This document shows positions 20,703 to 31,013 of a stretch of 64,000 nucleotides of DNA, in pieces. The DNA is from Pseudoips prasinana (taxonomy: Eukaryota; Arthropoda; Insecta; Lepidoptera; Nolidae). Within the stretch, counting starts at the first letter, position 1. The number at the start of each line of letters is the position of its first letter. The position numbers and the translations under genes were made by a program. The DNA is taken from positions 26,560,893 through 26,624,892 of the forward strand of contig OX621251.1 in NCBI GenBank assembly GCA_951640165.1. Reading direction: 5' to 3'. The notes under the pieces are model-generated. The model ran no database searches. It saw only the letters and a program-made list of their open reading frames with translations, and was not told the DNA's origin.

Positions 20703-21150
20703 CAAGTATAATGTCCAGCACACTGACACTTCAGCTTGGAAATTTTACGAGCTATGACGGTTAATTTGGTTCGCCTGCGGATCTCGATATATGTTATCAT
20801 TATAATTATGATCTCATTATATATTGTTTTATCTTTAAATAAGTGACAAGGTATTATATAATACATGCTACTTAAATAGGTATTTAAATTATGGGTTTTA
20901 CGGTTCACTTAGTTCCTAAAAGGTGAAATAACTAACTTCAAGAAGGAAACTCCATAAAATGTTATGCCAACGTAACAATAAACACTCCACGTTCACACAC
21001 AAGTTACGAAAACCCAAATTGTTGCAAAAGTTGGTAATCTCATCAAGGTATCCATTTCGGATACCATCAGCTCTGCATTGGATAAACTAATAACACAGTT
21101 ACTTAATTACTCTTTCTGCTCTGTTTTCATTTACGTTGCGGCAATTTGAA
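20703..21150. other. AT-rich spacer
   Basis: No supported feature. Confidence 0.4.
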
Positions 21151-21263
21151 GTCGCTGGAAATCGCTGGATGCGGGCAGCGCAAGACCGGCAGTTGTGGAG
21201 ATCTTTGGGGGAGGCCTTTGTCCAGCAGTGGACGTCTTTCGGCTGATATGATGATGATGATGA
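21151..21263 (+). repeat. RTE 3' end, solo
   Basis: GTCGCTGGAAATCGCTGGAT, GCAAGACCGGCAGTTGTGGA and GCAGTGGACGTCTTTCGGC, then ATGATGATGATGA. Same 3' end as the large RTE (24921-25135) in plus orientation; 5'-truncated insertion. Confidence 0.75.
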
Positions 21264-21840
21264 ATTTGAAGTAGGTAAGCTTTGGGATGAGGAGGAAATG
21301 TCAGATAAATGGAAAACACGAGGAGTTCTGTGTTTACCAATTTATTAAATTATTTTGTTAGCAATCGGAATTCATCTGAATTTGATATTGACGTTTAATG
21401 ATAGTGACCTTTACCTGTTAAATTTCTTAGAGAAAAGGAACACAACTAAATAAATTAATGTAATAAATGTACTTGAAGTCTCGCTGGGTTTGTTGTTAAT
21501 ATTTGGTGTTTTTGCGTCATTCGATCGACGAAGTAGGTACAAGGTAATATTCTTAGGTAACGTTAGTGTTAAGCAATTATTAATCAAACATTGCTTGTAA
21601 TATTCAGTTTATATCGGGTAATATAAGAGAGATATTAACTATCGAGTAACCCTTCAATATTGCTGTTACTTTTCGTGCGACCAATCAATAAGTTTCTCTC
21701 TAGATACAATTGCACAAGCGTAAAAACCGTTAACTATTTAACAACAAAATAATGATGTTAAATCAAAATGTTGGAATGAATTAATCTTCAATAGCTTAAA
21801 AGTTCAACGAAACTCCCTCATTTTATTGTATGGGTATGGC
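21264..21840. other. AT-rich spacer
   Basis: No supported feature. Confidence 0.4.
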
Positions 21841-21945
21841 GAAGCACGGAGACGCTCAGAAATAAAACAACTTTGATGGTCACCCATCTGACCACGTGCA
21901 CAGGTGCTTTACCTCGCCGATCTTTTAGGAACCGGTGAGCGCAAT
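21841..21945 (-). repeat. 5S-rRNA-like SINE, partial copy
   Basis: Plus strand: GAAGCACGGAGACGCTCAGA, GGTCACCCATCTGACCACG, then ACCTCGCCGATC and ACCGGTGAG. The right half is the inverted 5S-like head described at 28443. Confidence 0.5.
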
Positions 21946-22144
21946 TGGCCGACAGTATTCATATTGCATAAACTTAACTTACTGATGACAAAAAAAACGT
22001 ATTGACATCTGTCTAGGCCTTTAGACACAACCAAACGGCAGACACACAAATAACGGTCTTAAACTAATAGCACCCCTTATTTGTATAAGGGTAGGGTACA
22101 TAGTATGAACACCATTTACATTTTATGTTATATTTTTTTTTGTT

Positions 22145-22295
22145 AAGGCAGGAGGAATGCCTTCTCATGCCACCCGCAAAAAGTGTCTGCGGGTGGGTAT
22201 GTCGGACTCGCACCGACTAAACCTAACCTGCCGTGGACTTCTCTTGGCGCCTAATGGGAGGAGTCCCGGGAACGCAGATATGCTGCTCCAGTGCA
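22145..22295 (-). repeat. Unclassified retroposon tail, shared with 42370-42600
   Basis: CACCCGCAAAAAGTGTCTGC, TATGTCGGACTCGCACCGAC and GTCCCGGGAACGCAGATATG occur in reverse at 42370-42600, where a long A-run follows. Probably a LINE 3' end or SINE. It contains an inverted pair around CACCCGCA...TGCGGGTG. Confidence 0.6.
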
Positions 22296-22422
22296 TTTAT
22301 TTGTTATAATAGCATCAGTACGCCAATCTACCTCACCCTCACCATGTGATCAGAACATTCCACATCAACAATTCGAACCAAATAATAAATATATATTAGA
22401 GTCTCTTAAACACCGAACTTAC

Positions 22423-22599
22423 CTGTACAATATCATGAACTAGAGATGTCCTGAAGTTCCAGTCTAGCTGCAGCTCGTCGTTTGCCAGCACGTCTTTCAG
22501 CGAACCTTTAGGGCAGTACTCCGTTAGAACGAACACGAGGGGACAATCGACGCACGCACCGATGAACCGGGCGGTATTCTCATGGGAGACGTTGCGAGC
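22423..22599 (-). CDS. Receptor guanylate cyclase, kinase-homology exon 2
   Basis: 177 bp, 59 codons, phase 0 at both ends. Acceptor TTTGTCACAG precedes GCTCGC; donor GTAAGT follows GTACAG. The peptide contains HENTARFIGAC, FVLTEYCPKGSLKDVL and LDWNFRTSLVHDIVQ, the signature of the kinase-homology (pseudokinase) domain of membrane guanylate cyclases, which couples ligand binding to the cyclase domain across the membrane. It follows directly in frame on the exon at 29838-30008, giving WEIKQ-ARNVSHEN. The next exon should continue the pseudokinase domain; I could not find it to the left. It belongs to the natriuretic-peptide-receptor/Gyc32E/Gyc76C superfamily; which insect orthologue is not decided. 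Confidence 0.9.
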
Positions 22600-22717
22600 C
22601 TGTGACAAACAACAATGTAATGTAGGATATACGCATCTGTTAAGAGGAATTCCTACTGTCGAATAGGATAATAAGAAAACAAATATATTAACAATATATA
22701 ATTTTTTTCTTACTTAA

Positions 22718-24166
22718 CCCATTAATGGCCAAATGTAAGCTAAAAACGTTTATGTTTCAAATTATTTATTTTTGTAATGAGTGAAGTAGTAAAGTATACA
22801 AATTGGGAAAAATAACCAAAAAATAAATTTTCTATTAGGTTTTTAGGGGGTGTACTCGATTGAGTACACCGGCCACTTAAAGGTGAAATTTTTCGTGGCA
22901 AGAATTTTCGACGCAGAGTCTTCAGACATTTCTTGCACTCCCAGCGGACTCTTGAATGGCAAACAACACAACGCAGCTGCTTTAATTTCTTTTTTGGGTA
23001 GTGTCCCGAGCCATCTTGGGGTAATCCCTCGACCAAAGACGAAGACGGTTGAGCCTTTTTTCGTGTTTCTTGCCGCAAATAGCAGCACAGTTGCACAACA
23101 TCCTAAATTCCGTAGGTCAACTAAAAGACCACAATTGGTAAAGATATTATCAAAAACCACTTTATGGTATGTAGGATTGGTTTCCATTTTTTGAAGTAAT
23201 GACTTCACGACCCTAGAACCCAGAGGCTCGGTAGTTGCTTCAAGGGATTTTCCACAATAGAAATCGAAGCTATAACAGTACCCAGTTGAGCTTGCCGCTA
23301 CCCATTTTTTATAGCCAAACTGTATTGGTTTACCACGGATAAATTGTTTGCTGGGTGATGTCCATAATATTTGACCATCGCCTCATCAACAGATATATTT
23401 TTGTGAAAAATGCCCCATTGCTTGTGTTATTTCTGTCGCTGTCGTCATTGCCGTTTTGAAGCTAGAGGTTCCTCATCACTGCTATTACCCGCGCTAGAAG
23501 TTTTGTCTTTATTGTTAACAAAATATCAATATTTCCAGGTACATCTCGTGGTAATGTGTGTGTTTCCAAGTCCTCATCTGTCCCTTTACTTCATCAGTAA
23601 CGGCACTTGGGTCGGGTGGTATTATGGCCAAGTCATATTAGCCGCCACCGCTGTCATCTAAAACAGCTTGAACGGCTTGCTCAAGGACATCATACTTATT
23701 GGTGACGTTGAAATATTTACGGTTCATAGTTTGACTCAACTTATCTAAAAAAAAATATTACATTATTTTTATACCCATGTGGCCACTGTACTCAAACGAG
23801 TACACTGGTAGAAATCAGCATAAAAGTCATCCAAAATGAAAAATAATAGGGTAAACGATAACAATTATTATGAACAAGAATGTATCTCATAATATTTTGC
23901 ACATTACATAATAATTACATAGTAAATAAAAAAAATAATGATGATAGAAAAGAATTACCTGTGCTATCTTGAGAATGGCGACTTCAAGTGAATACCTGTC
24001 ACAATAAAATTTTACCTACCCACTTTATGTTATTATAATAAATAAAACCATTTTACCTTCTGCAAATTATAATTAAAAGAAAAATGTTAGTCGTATTAAA
24101 TTCTAGGTATATTATTATGTTTAAAAGTTTAACTGTACTCAATCGAGTACAGCGGCCGTAAATGGG
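22718..24166 (-). mobile_element. Decayed piggyBac-like transposon
   Basis: Terminal inverted repeats CCCATTAATGGCC (22718-22730) and GGCCGTAAATGGG (to 24166). The left end follows TTAA, the right is followed by TAAA, one base off the piggyBac target. Inside is a minus-strand transposase remnant. Three copies of a palindrome TGTACTC-N4-GAGTACA lie at 22851, 23787 and 24134. At 1.45 kb it is shorter than autonomous piggyBac elements. Confidence 0.7.
22740..23700 (-). pseudogene. piggyBac-type transposase, frameshifted remnant
   Basis: Minus strand reads VDEAMVKYYGHHP (first catalytic Asp region), then after a missing base QFIRGKPIQFGYKKWVAASS, later DNIFTNCGLLVDLRNLG (second Asp block). These are hallmarks of the DDE_Tnp_1_7/piggyBac fold, which cuts and pastes at TTAA. 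Further on, KKGSTVFVFGRGITPRW and YSIEYTP do not match the expected continuation well, and stops interrupt. At least one frameshift near 23350 and loss of the N-terminus make it inactive. Family call rests on two motif blocks plus TTAA-type ends. Confidence 0.7.
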
Positions 24167-24280
24167 TAAACTTTTTATTCAGTAATCAAGTATAGAGAAA
24201 ATAGTCTATAGCTGACCGATTACTATTTGTATCAATTCACCAGAGTTTTATTTAGCGTTACTTAAGCTTCCTCCACGTAC

Positions 24281-24512
24281 TTACTTACTTATCTTATGGG
24301 CAGTGGTAACGCTAGTGTCAGAGTTGTTCAAGCCGCCCAGTAGGCCTCTGACATAGCTTATCGACTGTTGCCTAATGGCTACAACCGGGACCGACAGCTT
24401 AACGTGCCCTCCGCTCAGAAATTAAACCACTTTGGCGGTCACCCATCTATGGACTGACCGCGAGCATCGTAGCTTAACCTCGCCAATCGCTTACGGACCG
24501 GTGAGAGCATCT
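24281..24512 (-). repeat. 5S-rRNA-like SINE
   Basis: Minus-strand order: 5S-like head (GAGGTTAAGCTACGATGCTC, then CGCGGTCAGTCCATAGATGG, then GTGACCGCC), unrelated body (GGCCTACTGGGCGGCTTGAA), and an AAGTAAGTAAGT tail at 24281. See 28443 for the comparison with 5S rRNA. Confidence 0.65.
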
Positions 24513-24920
24513 AGCTATTATATTATATTGCCTCCACTGATTATGTAACACATTGTATATACCACAAGTACCTAAGCTGCAAATTACGTGTTTAACTTGC
24601 ATCTGTTTCACTTAGAAAGGTGGGATGGAAAATATGGAAGAGAATAATTCAGTTTAGTAGTAAGCTCTTTGCGAAATTAACCGGAAATTGCACGAATAGA
24701 CCGTGACCCATTTTAGTTCATAGTAGACTGGATTACTGGAACATGACTATAAGTAGGACCAAAAATGCATGGTGTTAAAATTTAAAAGTACTAACTTTGG
24801 TTGTATATATACATACCTACATTCTGCCATGAATCTAATAAGTACTAACATAAGAGGTATAGTAGTAGCCATTAAAGAGTACCAGTCACGACGGCCAGAC
24901 TCAATGGAGATTAGGTATCT

Positions 24921-25135
24921 CATCATCATCATCATCATATCAGCCGAAAGACGTCCACTGCTGGACAAAGGCCTCCCCCAAAGATCTCCACAATTGCCGG
25001 TCTTGCGCTATCCGCATCCAGCGATTTCCAGCGACCCGCACAAGATCATCGGTCCATCTTGTAGGGGGCCTGCCCACGCTGCGTCTTCCGGTTCGTGGTC
25101 GCCACTCGAGAACCTTTCAGCCCCAACGGCCGTCG
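24921..25135 (-). mobile_element. RTE 3' segment of the rearranged element
   Basis: Reverse of the RTE 3' end: CATCATCATCATCATCAT tail, GCCGAAAGACGTCCACTGCT, GCGATTTCCAGCGACCCGCA, up to CCCAACGGCCGTCG. It joins at 25135/25136 to an internal RTE segment in the opposite direction. The flanking sequence ACTCAATGGAGATTAGG left of the tail resembles the end of SINE family B. Confidence 0.78.
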
Positions 25136-27635
25136 AAATCCGGGAATCTGTTCTATTTCCGGGAAGGCGACCAACTCTCCCAAGGTGGTGTTGGGTTCAT
25201 AGTCCACAAGTCCCTCGTCCACAACATAGTGAAAATCGAGAGTGTGTCGACTAGGGTTGCGTACCTTATACTCAGAATTACCAAGCGGTATTCGTTGAAG
25301 GTCATACAGGTTTACGCGCCGACTTCGACGCACTCCGACGATGAGGTTGAGGTCATGTATGAGGATATTTCTAGAGCCATACATACCTCGAACTCTTATT
25401 TCACTGTGGTCATGGGGGACTTTAACGCGAAGCTGGGTAAACGATTCGGGAATGAGCTGAAAGTGGGGCAATTTGGAACTGGAGACCGGAATCCCCGGGG
25501 CCAAATGTTGGCCGACTTCATGGAGAAGGAGGGACTCTTTATGATGAACTCCTTTTTCAAGAAGTCGGAAAACCGCAAATGGACCTGGGTAAGCCCCGAT
25601 GGTAAAACAAAAAACGAGATATACTTTATCTTGTCGACGAGTAGACAGGTGTTCAATGACGTCTCAGTGATCAATACGGTTAAAACCGGGAGCGATCACA
25701 GACTGGTGAGAGGCTCATTGAACCTAAATGTCAAGCTCCAGAGGTCCCGACTAATAAAGTCTACGCTCCGACCTTTACCCATCCACATCCAAAACCCTGA
25801 ACCCTTTCAGCTCGAACTGCAAAACCGTTTCGAATGCCTAGCCGATTGCGAGGAAGTGGACTCATACCATGACAGGCTCGTAGAAGCTGTCCATACGGCT
25901 GGGTCTAAGGTCTTCAAGGCCCACCGTACAAACAGAACCAAAAAGATCTCTGACTATACCCTGCAGCTTATGGACGAAAGACGGAAAATGGTTCTGACAT
26001 CCTCTGATGATGCTACCAGATACCGGCAGCTCAACAGACAGATCTCAAAGTCTTTGACACGCGACACGCGCCAATTTAATACAAATTGTATTAAAGAAGC
26101 CATTGAACGGAACAAAGGCTCTAAAGTGTTTGCAAGAGAACTGTCTGTTGGACAGAGCCAACTGACGAAGCTGAAGACTGAGGATGGCAGAATCGTCACG
26201 TCTAAACCTGAGTTGCTGGGAGAGATCGAGAGGTTCTATGGACAGCTGTATGCGAAAACCCAGTCACCTGTCGATAGTTGTGCCTCAGATCCCAGAGCAC
26301 GACTAACCCAACACTTCACCGACGACATCCCGGACGTCAGCCTGTGCGAGATTAGAATGGCTCTCGAACAGCTTAAGAACAACAAGGCGCCTGGTGATGA
26401 TGGAATTACGGCAGAGCTTCTGAAGGCGGTTGGTACACCAATCCTACGGGCCCTTCAGAAGTTATTTAACTCCGTCATACTAGAAGGTCAAACGCCAAAA
26501 GCATGGCACAGGGGTGTGGTGGTGCTCTTCTTCAAAAAGGGCGATAAAACCCTCTTGAAGAATTACAGACCCATCACACTGCTGAGCCATGTTTACAAGT
26601 TGTTTTCGAGGGTCATTACGAATCGTCTCGCACGCAGGTTTGACGACTTCCAGCCTCCCGAACAAGCCGGTTTCCGTAAAGGCTTTAGTACCATAGACCA
26701 CATACATACGCTGCGGCAGGTTATACAGAAGACCGAAGAGTATAACCAGCCATTATGCTTAGCGTTTGTGGACTATGAGAAAGCCTTCGATTCGATCGAA
26801 ACTTGGGCCGTACTGAGGTCTCTCCAAAGGTGCCAAATCGACTACCGGTATATCGAGGTGTTAAAGTGTTTTGTACGAAAACGCCACTATGTCAGTGCGA
26901 CTCCAGGACCAGAACTCGAAACCTATCCACTTGCAGCGAGGTGTGAGACAGGGAGATGTTATATCTCCGAAACTGTTCACCGCTGCATTGGAAGATGTCT
27001 TCAAGCTTCTGGACTGGAAAGGCTTTGGCATCAATGTCAATGGCGAGTACATCACCCACCTTCGATTTGCCGACGATATAGTAGTCATGGCTGAGACCCT
27101 TGACGACCTCGGTACAATGCTCGATGGCCTCAGCAGAGTCTCTCAACAAGTGGGTCTGAAAATGAACATGGATAAGACGAAAATTATGTCAAACATCCAT
27201 GTTGCACCCACTCTAGTTAAGGTTGGAGACTCTGCACTCGAAGTTGTAGAGAACTATATTTACCTAGGACAGACCATCCAACTAGGTAGGTCCAACTTCG
27301 AGAAGGAGGTCAATCGTAGAATCCAACTCGGCTGGGCAGCGTTCGGGAAGCTACGTAATATCTTCTCGTCCCAAATACCGCAGTGTCTCAAGTCGAAAGT
27401 CTTCGACCAGTGTGTGTTGCCAGTGATGACTTACGGAACAGAGACGTGGTCGCTAACTATGGGCCTTATCAGGCGGCTCAAGGTCACCCAAAGAGCAATG
27501 GAAAGGGCTATGCTTGGAGTTTCCCTGCGAGATCGAATCAGAAATGATGAGATCCGCAGGCGAACCAAAGTCACCGACATAGCCCTAAGAATTGCCAAGC
27601 TGAAGTGGCAGTGGGCAGGGCACATAGCTCGTAGA
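25136..27635 (+). pseudogene. RTE LINE ORF, middle part in inverted orientation
   Basis: Plus strand encodes the second half of the endonuclease (VMGDFNAKLG; SDHRLVRG) and most of the RT: FFKKGDKTLLKNYRPITLLS, QAGFRKGFSTIDHIHTLRQ, FVDYEKAFDSIE, GVRQGDVISPKLF, FADDIVVMAE, then up to WQWAGHIAR. It nicks DNA and reverse-transcribes RTE RNA. Damage: an extra T near 26870 shifts the frame before RQGDVISP, and NEIYFILS carries Tyr where NEIDF is usual in RTE endonucleases. The segment is inverted relative to both flanking RTE pieces. The left 172 bp is a diverged inverted copy of 27636-27807. Confidence 0.85.
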
Positions 27636-28269
27636 GTATAACCTTCAACGAATACCGCTTGGTGATTCTGAGTATAAGGTACGCAACCCTCGTCGACACA
27701 CTCTCGATTTTCACTAGGTTGTTCACGAGGGACTTGTGGACTATGAACCCGACACCACCTTGGGATATTTGGTCACCCTCCCGGTAATAGAGCAGGTTTC
27801 CGGATTTCAGTATTATCGAGTCCTCCCCCTCTCTTCGGACTTCAGATAATCCTACAATATCCCAATGTAACCTGCTCAATTCTTCCTCCAGTTCGGTTAT
27901 CTTCTCGTCGGACCGCAGTGTACGTGTGTTATATGTTGCCAGGGCCAGAGGTCGTCGGTGTTGGTAACGCGGAATCTGCCGGGGATTCTTAGCACCCCCT
28001 GCCCTGCCGTAACCACGCCTGTTACCACGGCTGGGAATAGCAGGGCTGCCGGGGACTGGGGGCCGCGGTTTGGTTGTGTCCATCATTTGAGGGGATTTGC
28101 CATAATCGCCACGCTTGGCAGACGGGTTGGCGATCGCAGTAAGGTGGACATGGTACTCAGGAGAACGCTGCTGCCCGTTCTCTGGTATATATTCCCTCGG
28201 GACGACTTTTACGTCCCCCCACGGGATGAGAGGGGGTGGTGATATTCTTAGGCCGTCACCACACAGCAA
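27636..28269 (-). pseudogene. RTE LINE ORF, N-terminal part and 5' end
   Basis: Minus strand opens with the RTE 5' region (GCTGTGTGGTGACGG near 28269), continues in one frame through RPLALATYNTRTLR (N-terminal endonuclease motif), DIVGLSEVRREGE (catalytic Glu) and GGVGFIVHKSL, and ends with RYSLKVI at the inversion point. The frame includes the upstream region shared with the short RTE-derived retroposons, so those copies contain former coding sequence or leader. The protein cannot be completed because the next part runs in the opposite direction. Confidence 0.8.
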
Positions 28270-28442
28270 AGAGTACCATTATGTACAAAATGCAAGGGTG
28301 AATACTACTACTCATGTATTTTAGTTTCTTTCATTTTTAAAAACTTGATTAAAATGTTGATTAAACATATTTAAGTAACATTTGCGGATGCAAATTGATA
28401 ATAACATTAATGTTAAGCAGTGCAGAATACTCAAAATTATGT

Positions 28443-28676
28443 ACTTATCTTACTTACGAGATGGGCAGTGGTTATCCTAGTGTCACAGTTATTCAAGCCG
28501 CCATTGGCTAAACGTCTATTGCCTAATGGCTACAACCGGTACCGATAGCTTAACGTGCCCTCCGAAGCACGGAGACGGTGAAACTAAGCCACTTTGGCGG
28601 TCACCCATCTATGGACTGACCGCGAGCCTAGTTGCTTAACCTCGCCAATCACTTACGGACCGGTGAGAGCATCTGG
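28443..28676 (-). repeat. 5S-rRNA-like SINE, best copy
   Basis: The minus strand begins CTCACCGGTCCG, then TTGGCGAGGTTAAGCAACTA, GGCTCGCGGTCAGTCCATAG, ATGGGTGACCGCC. Animal 5S rRNA has, in the same order and spacing, an A-box region around GAAATTAAGCAGCGTCGGG and a C-box region around TAGATGGGGGACCGC (known). The rest is a non-5S body (GGTACCGGTTGTAGCCATT) and a tail rich in GTAAG. This fits a SINE3-type element using the 5S internal Pol III promoter. Homology was judged by eye. Confidence 0.68.
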
Positions 28677-28927
28677 CTATAAGCTTCATTATACTGAGGT
28701 TTAGGTAATCATTGTACAATGTCAAAATTGATTGTTCAGAATCATACTTGAAGTAAACAAACAAAAACAATCGACTTTTTTTGTAACTCATCGATTGCCA
28801 CTTACCTACACAAGTTAAGGAGATTTGATGATGTTTTGTACGTTTTAATTGTCATGTTTTTATCCGTATTTGAAAAGAAGATTATACTTTTAAATTCAAC
28901 TGTAGGTATGTTATTTTTATACAGTAA

Positions 28928-29157
28928 AGGTCTCTGCACACAGCGGGCGCGGCGCGGCGGGACGGGACGGCGACGCGACACTGAGGAGTTGTAATGTACT
29001 AGATATTACGGACGACGCCACACAGAGCCGTCCCGCCCGGTCCCGCTCGACGCGACGCTGTGTGTGGCGTCGCCCGTAATATCTAGTACATTACAACTCC
29101 TCAGTGTCGCGTCGCCGTCCCGTCCCGCCGCGCCGCGCCCGCTGTGTGCAGAGACCT
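28928..29157. mobile_element. GC-rich fold-back MITE with TAA duplication
   Basis: AGGTCTCTGCACACAGCGGG at the left mirrors the right end, with arms of roughly 100 bp around a short GC-rich centre. TAA flanks both sides (28925-28927, 29158-29160). A 3-bp TAA/TWA duplication suggests PIF/Harbinger mobilisation. Non-coding and strikingly GC-rich against the intron. Confidence 0.78.
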
Positions 29158-29837
29158 TAAGTCACGAGATTTTGGCGTTGTTAGAAAACCGATTTTTTAC
29201 CGATAAATAATACATGTTTAAATCGGATTGTAAAGAAAAGTTGAAGTGGGTTTAATAATTATTTTGTAAATCAATAGACCATCGTAAGTTAATAACGTGG
29301 GCTAACTAAAATAATTAGGTTGTGATTTTATTTTTTTGTGGATTCAACAATTTTTCCAAATAATGATACAAACAACATTTAAATAGTATTAGTATATTTA
29401 AATTTATAAAACATTTATATATTTTTTTATCGAATAAAAAAAGAATATTCTAAAGCTGTACATAACTACCAATAAAATTACTTCATGTTCATAGGAAAAT
29501 AAACATATACTTGAAGGGATAACTTTTTCTTTTCAAATCTTTTAAATATACCGTATTAATATTAAAAAAAATGGTCTTTATATATGGCTTTCCAGTAAAA
29601 GTATACAAAGAATAAGTTGAATATTTAACCAAATGACTTAAATTAACCAATAAGAAGACGCAGATCGAGTCGGTAGTACGTGTACGTAGAACGAGTAGTC
29701 TTTAGGTGTGAGAAGTATCGGTCCGTAGGCCCAGGCGAAGACATTATCTACAGAATACCTAGCCTGTTGTAAAAGACGACTTTAGTCCAATAAAGAGCGG
29801 CCAGATAGCTCACCAGAGAAAGTCATTACAAACCCAC
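29158..29837. other. AT-rich intron sequence
   Basis: No repeat or gene supported. The stretch ends at the exon donor at 29837. Confidence 0.45.
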
Positions 29838-30008
29838 CTGCTTTATCTCCCACAGAAGTTTCTTGTTCAGATCCAGCTTCTTCCTGTGTATCTTCTTGAC
29901 AGCAACCCTGTTACCCTTGTACAGCCCTACGGTGAAGGTAGACAGCGTCAACGATGGAGTACCGATGTTGGATGGTGCTCCTGTACGGGTACTCCAGCCG
30001 AGTGATAG
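29838..30008 (-). CDS. Receptor guanylate cyclase, kinase-homology exon 1
   Basis: 171 bp, 57 codons, phase 0 at both ends. A T-rich tract and TAG acceptor precede CTATCACTCG; the donor reads GTGGGT after AAGCAG. The peptide runs LSLGWSTRTGAPSNIG, then TFTVGLYKGNRVAVKKIHRKK and LDLNKKLLWEIKQ. VGLYKGNRVAVKKI is the glycine-loop-like and VAVKK lysine region of the cyclase pseudokinase domain, and the K-L-D-L-N-K-K-L-L-W-E-I helix is typical. It continues in frame to 22599-22423 and receives the juxtamembrane exon 44479-44353. The glycine loop is degenerate, as usual for these pseudokinases. Confidence 0.9.
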
Positions 30009-30243
30009 CTACGATGTAAAAAAACTGGTAAGTACATATGACGCACGTCAGATTACACACATTGACTATGGTAGCGGCTTTATTACGTGGGTAGTAAGGA
30101 AGATATTCGTAGAGCAAGCGTTGAGAAATAACAACGCTATGTGTATTCAGTCCAAAATGTAATATCTAAGGACATATTACATCCCTAATATGTCCTAAGA
30201 TATAGGACATATTCTAATAATCTGTTTGGGATCAGATTCACAC

Positions 30244-30467
30244 ACAGTCACCTGATCCCTAACTAAGCAGAGTTTGTACTATGGAAACCAGATAATTGAT
30301 ATACTACATATACTACTTTTCTTTTGTAAATACATACTTATATCGTTAATTTCACCCAGACTCAGGATAAACAGACATGTTCATGCACACAAATATCTGT
30401 CCTGGGTGGGAATCGAACCCACGACCTGCCGCGTGCAAAGTGAGTATTTACCAACCACGCCACATGC
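30244..30467 (-). repeat. tRNA-derived SINE, family A
   Basis: Plus strand: ACCTGATCCCTAACTAAGCA (tail side), TATCTGTCCTGGGTGGGAAT and CGAACCCACGACCTGC (inverted B box). The right end overlaps the hairpin at 30465-30501. Confidence 0.7.
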
Positions 30468-30501
30468 ACTGTCTCAGTCTATAGTAGACTGAGACAGTGC
30501 A
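30465..30501. repeat. Perfect hairpin, 16-bp arms, 5-nt loop
   Basis: TGCACTGTCTCAGTCT (30465-30480), ATAGT, then its exact complement (30486-30501). It begins at the head end of the SINE, so part of the SINE end was duplicated in reverse. Confidence 0.85.
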
Positions 30502-30650
30502 GTATACATAAATCGCTGTTCTAACGTGCTATCCAACGCTGTAGTAATCCTCTCAATTCTACCTCTTAATTCCTACTCAAGAGTATCATAAATAAAAGTG
30601 TTGATTGGCTTGTTCTATTGGTTAGTTGCGTCTGGCTTAGCAGTTAGGAC

Positions 30651-30869
30651 AGGACATACCTTTGTCCGATGAGCTCGATTATTTGTCTGGATGTAATTTA
30701 TCTATAACTAGCTGCGCCACGCAGTTTTACCCGCGTTATACTTTATAAATTATGAACACATAGGACATAATTTATAAAGTATAACGCGGGTAAAACCGCG
30801 GGGCACAGCTAGTTATAGATAAATTACATCCAGACAAATAATCGAGCTCATCGCACAAAGGTTTGTCCT
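30651..30869. repeat. 104-bp inverted duplication spanning a Helitron end
   Basis: Arms 30651-30754 and 30766-30869 pair at about 99 of 104 positions around an 11-nt spacer. Each arm contains a Helitron 3' end (TTTACCCGCG / CGCGGGTAAA and CTAG) plus adjacent DNA (GAGCTCGATTATTTGTCTGG), so the duplication happened after the Helitron end was in place. Confidence 0.85.
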
Positions 30870-31013
30870 GAATTCTGATCTGTCTGATTCGAATATATAA
30901 ACTATATTACTACAAAGTTTTATCTAAATTTGTTCGGTAGTTGTTGCGTGAAGAATTAACAAACATACACACTCATACACTCACAAATTTTCGCCTTTAT
31001 AATATTAGTGTGA
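30870..31013 (-). repeat. Helitron-like element, 5' part
   Basis: Minus strand starts TCACACTAATATTATAAAGG after A at the right border. The body continues leftward into the inverted duplication. Confidence 0.6.

Noticed and set aside
22850..23194. 114-codon plus-strand open frame
   Set aside because: Antisense of the piggyBac transposase remnant.
25046..25504. 152-codon minus-strand open frame
   Set aside because: It is the antisense of the RTE coding segment and crosses the inversion junction; no independent protein signature.
24921..28269. Twin-priming as explanation for the RTE inversion
   Set aside because: Twin-priming inverts the 5' end of a truncated insertion; here the 5' and 3' ends agree in direction and only the middle is reversed.
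28600..28676. Possible 5S rRNA gene
   Set aside because: Only the internal-promoter portion resembles 5S, and it is fused to a repeated non-5S body; not a gene.
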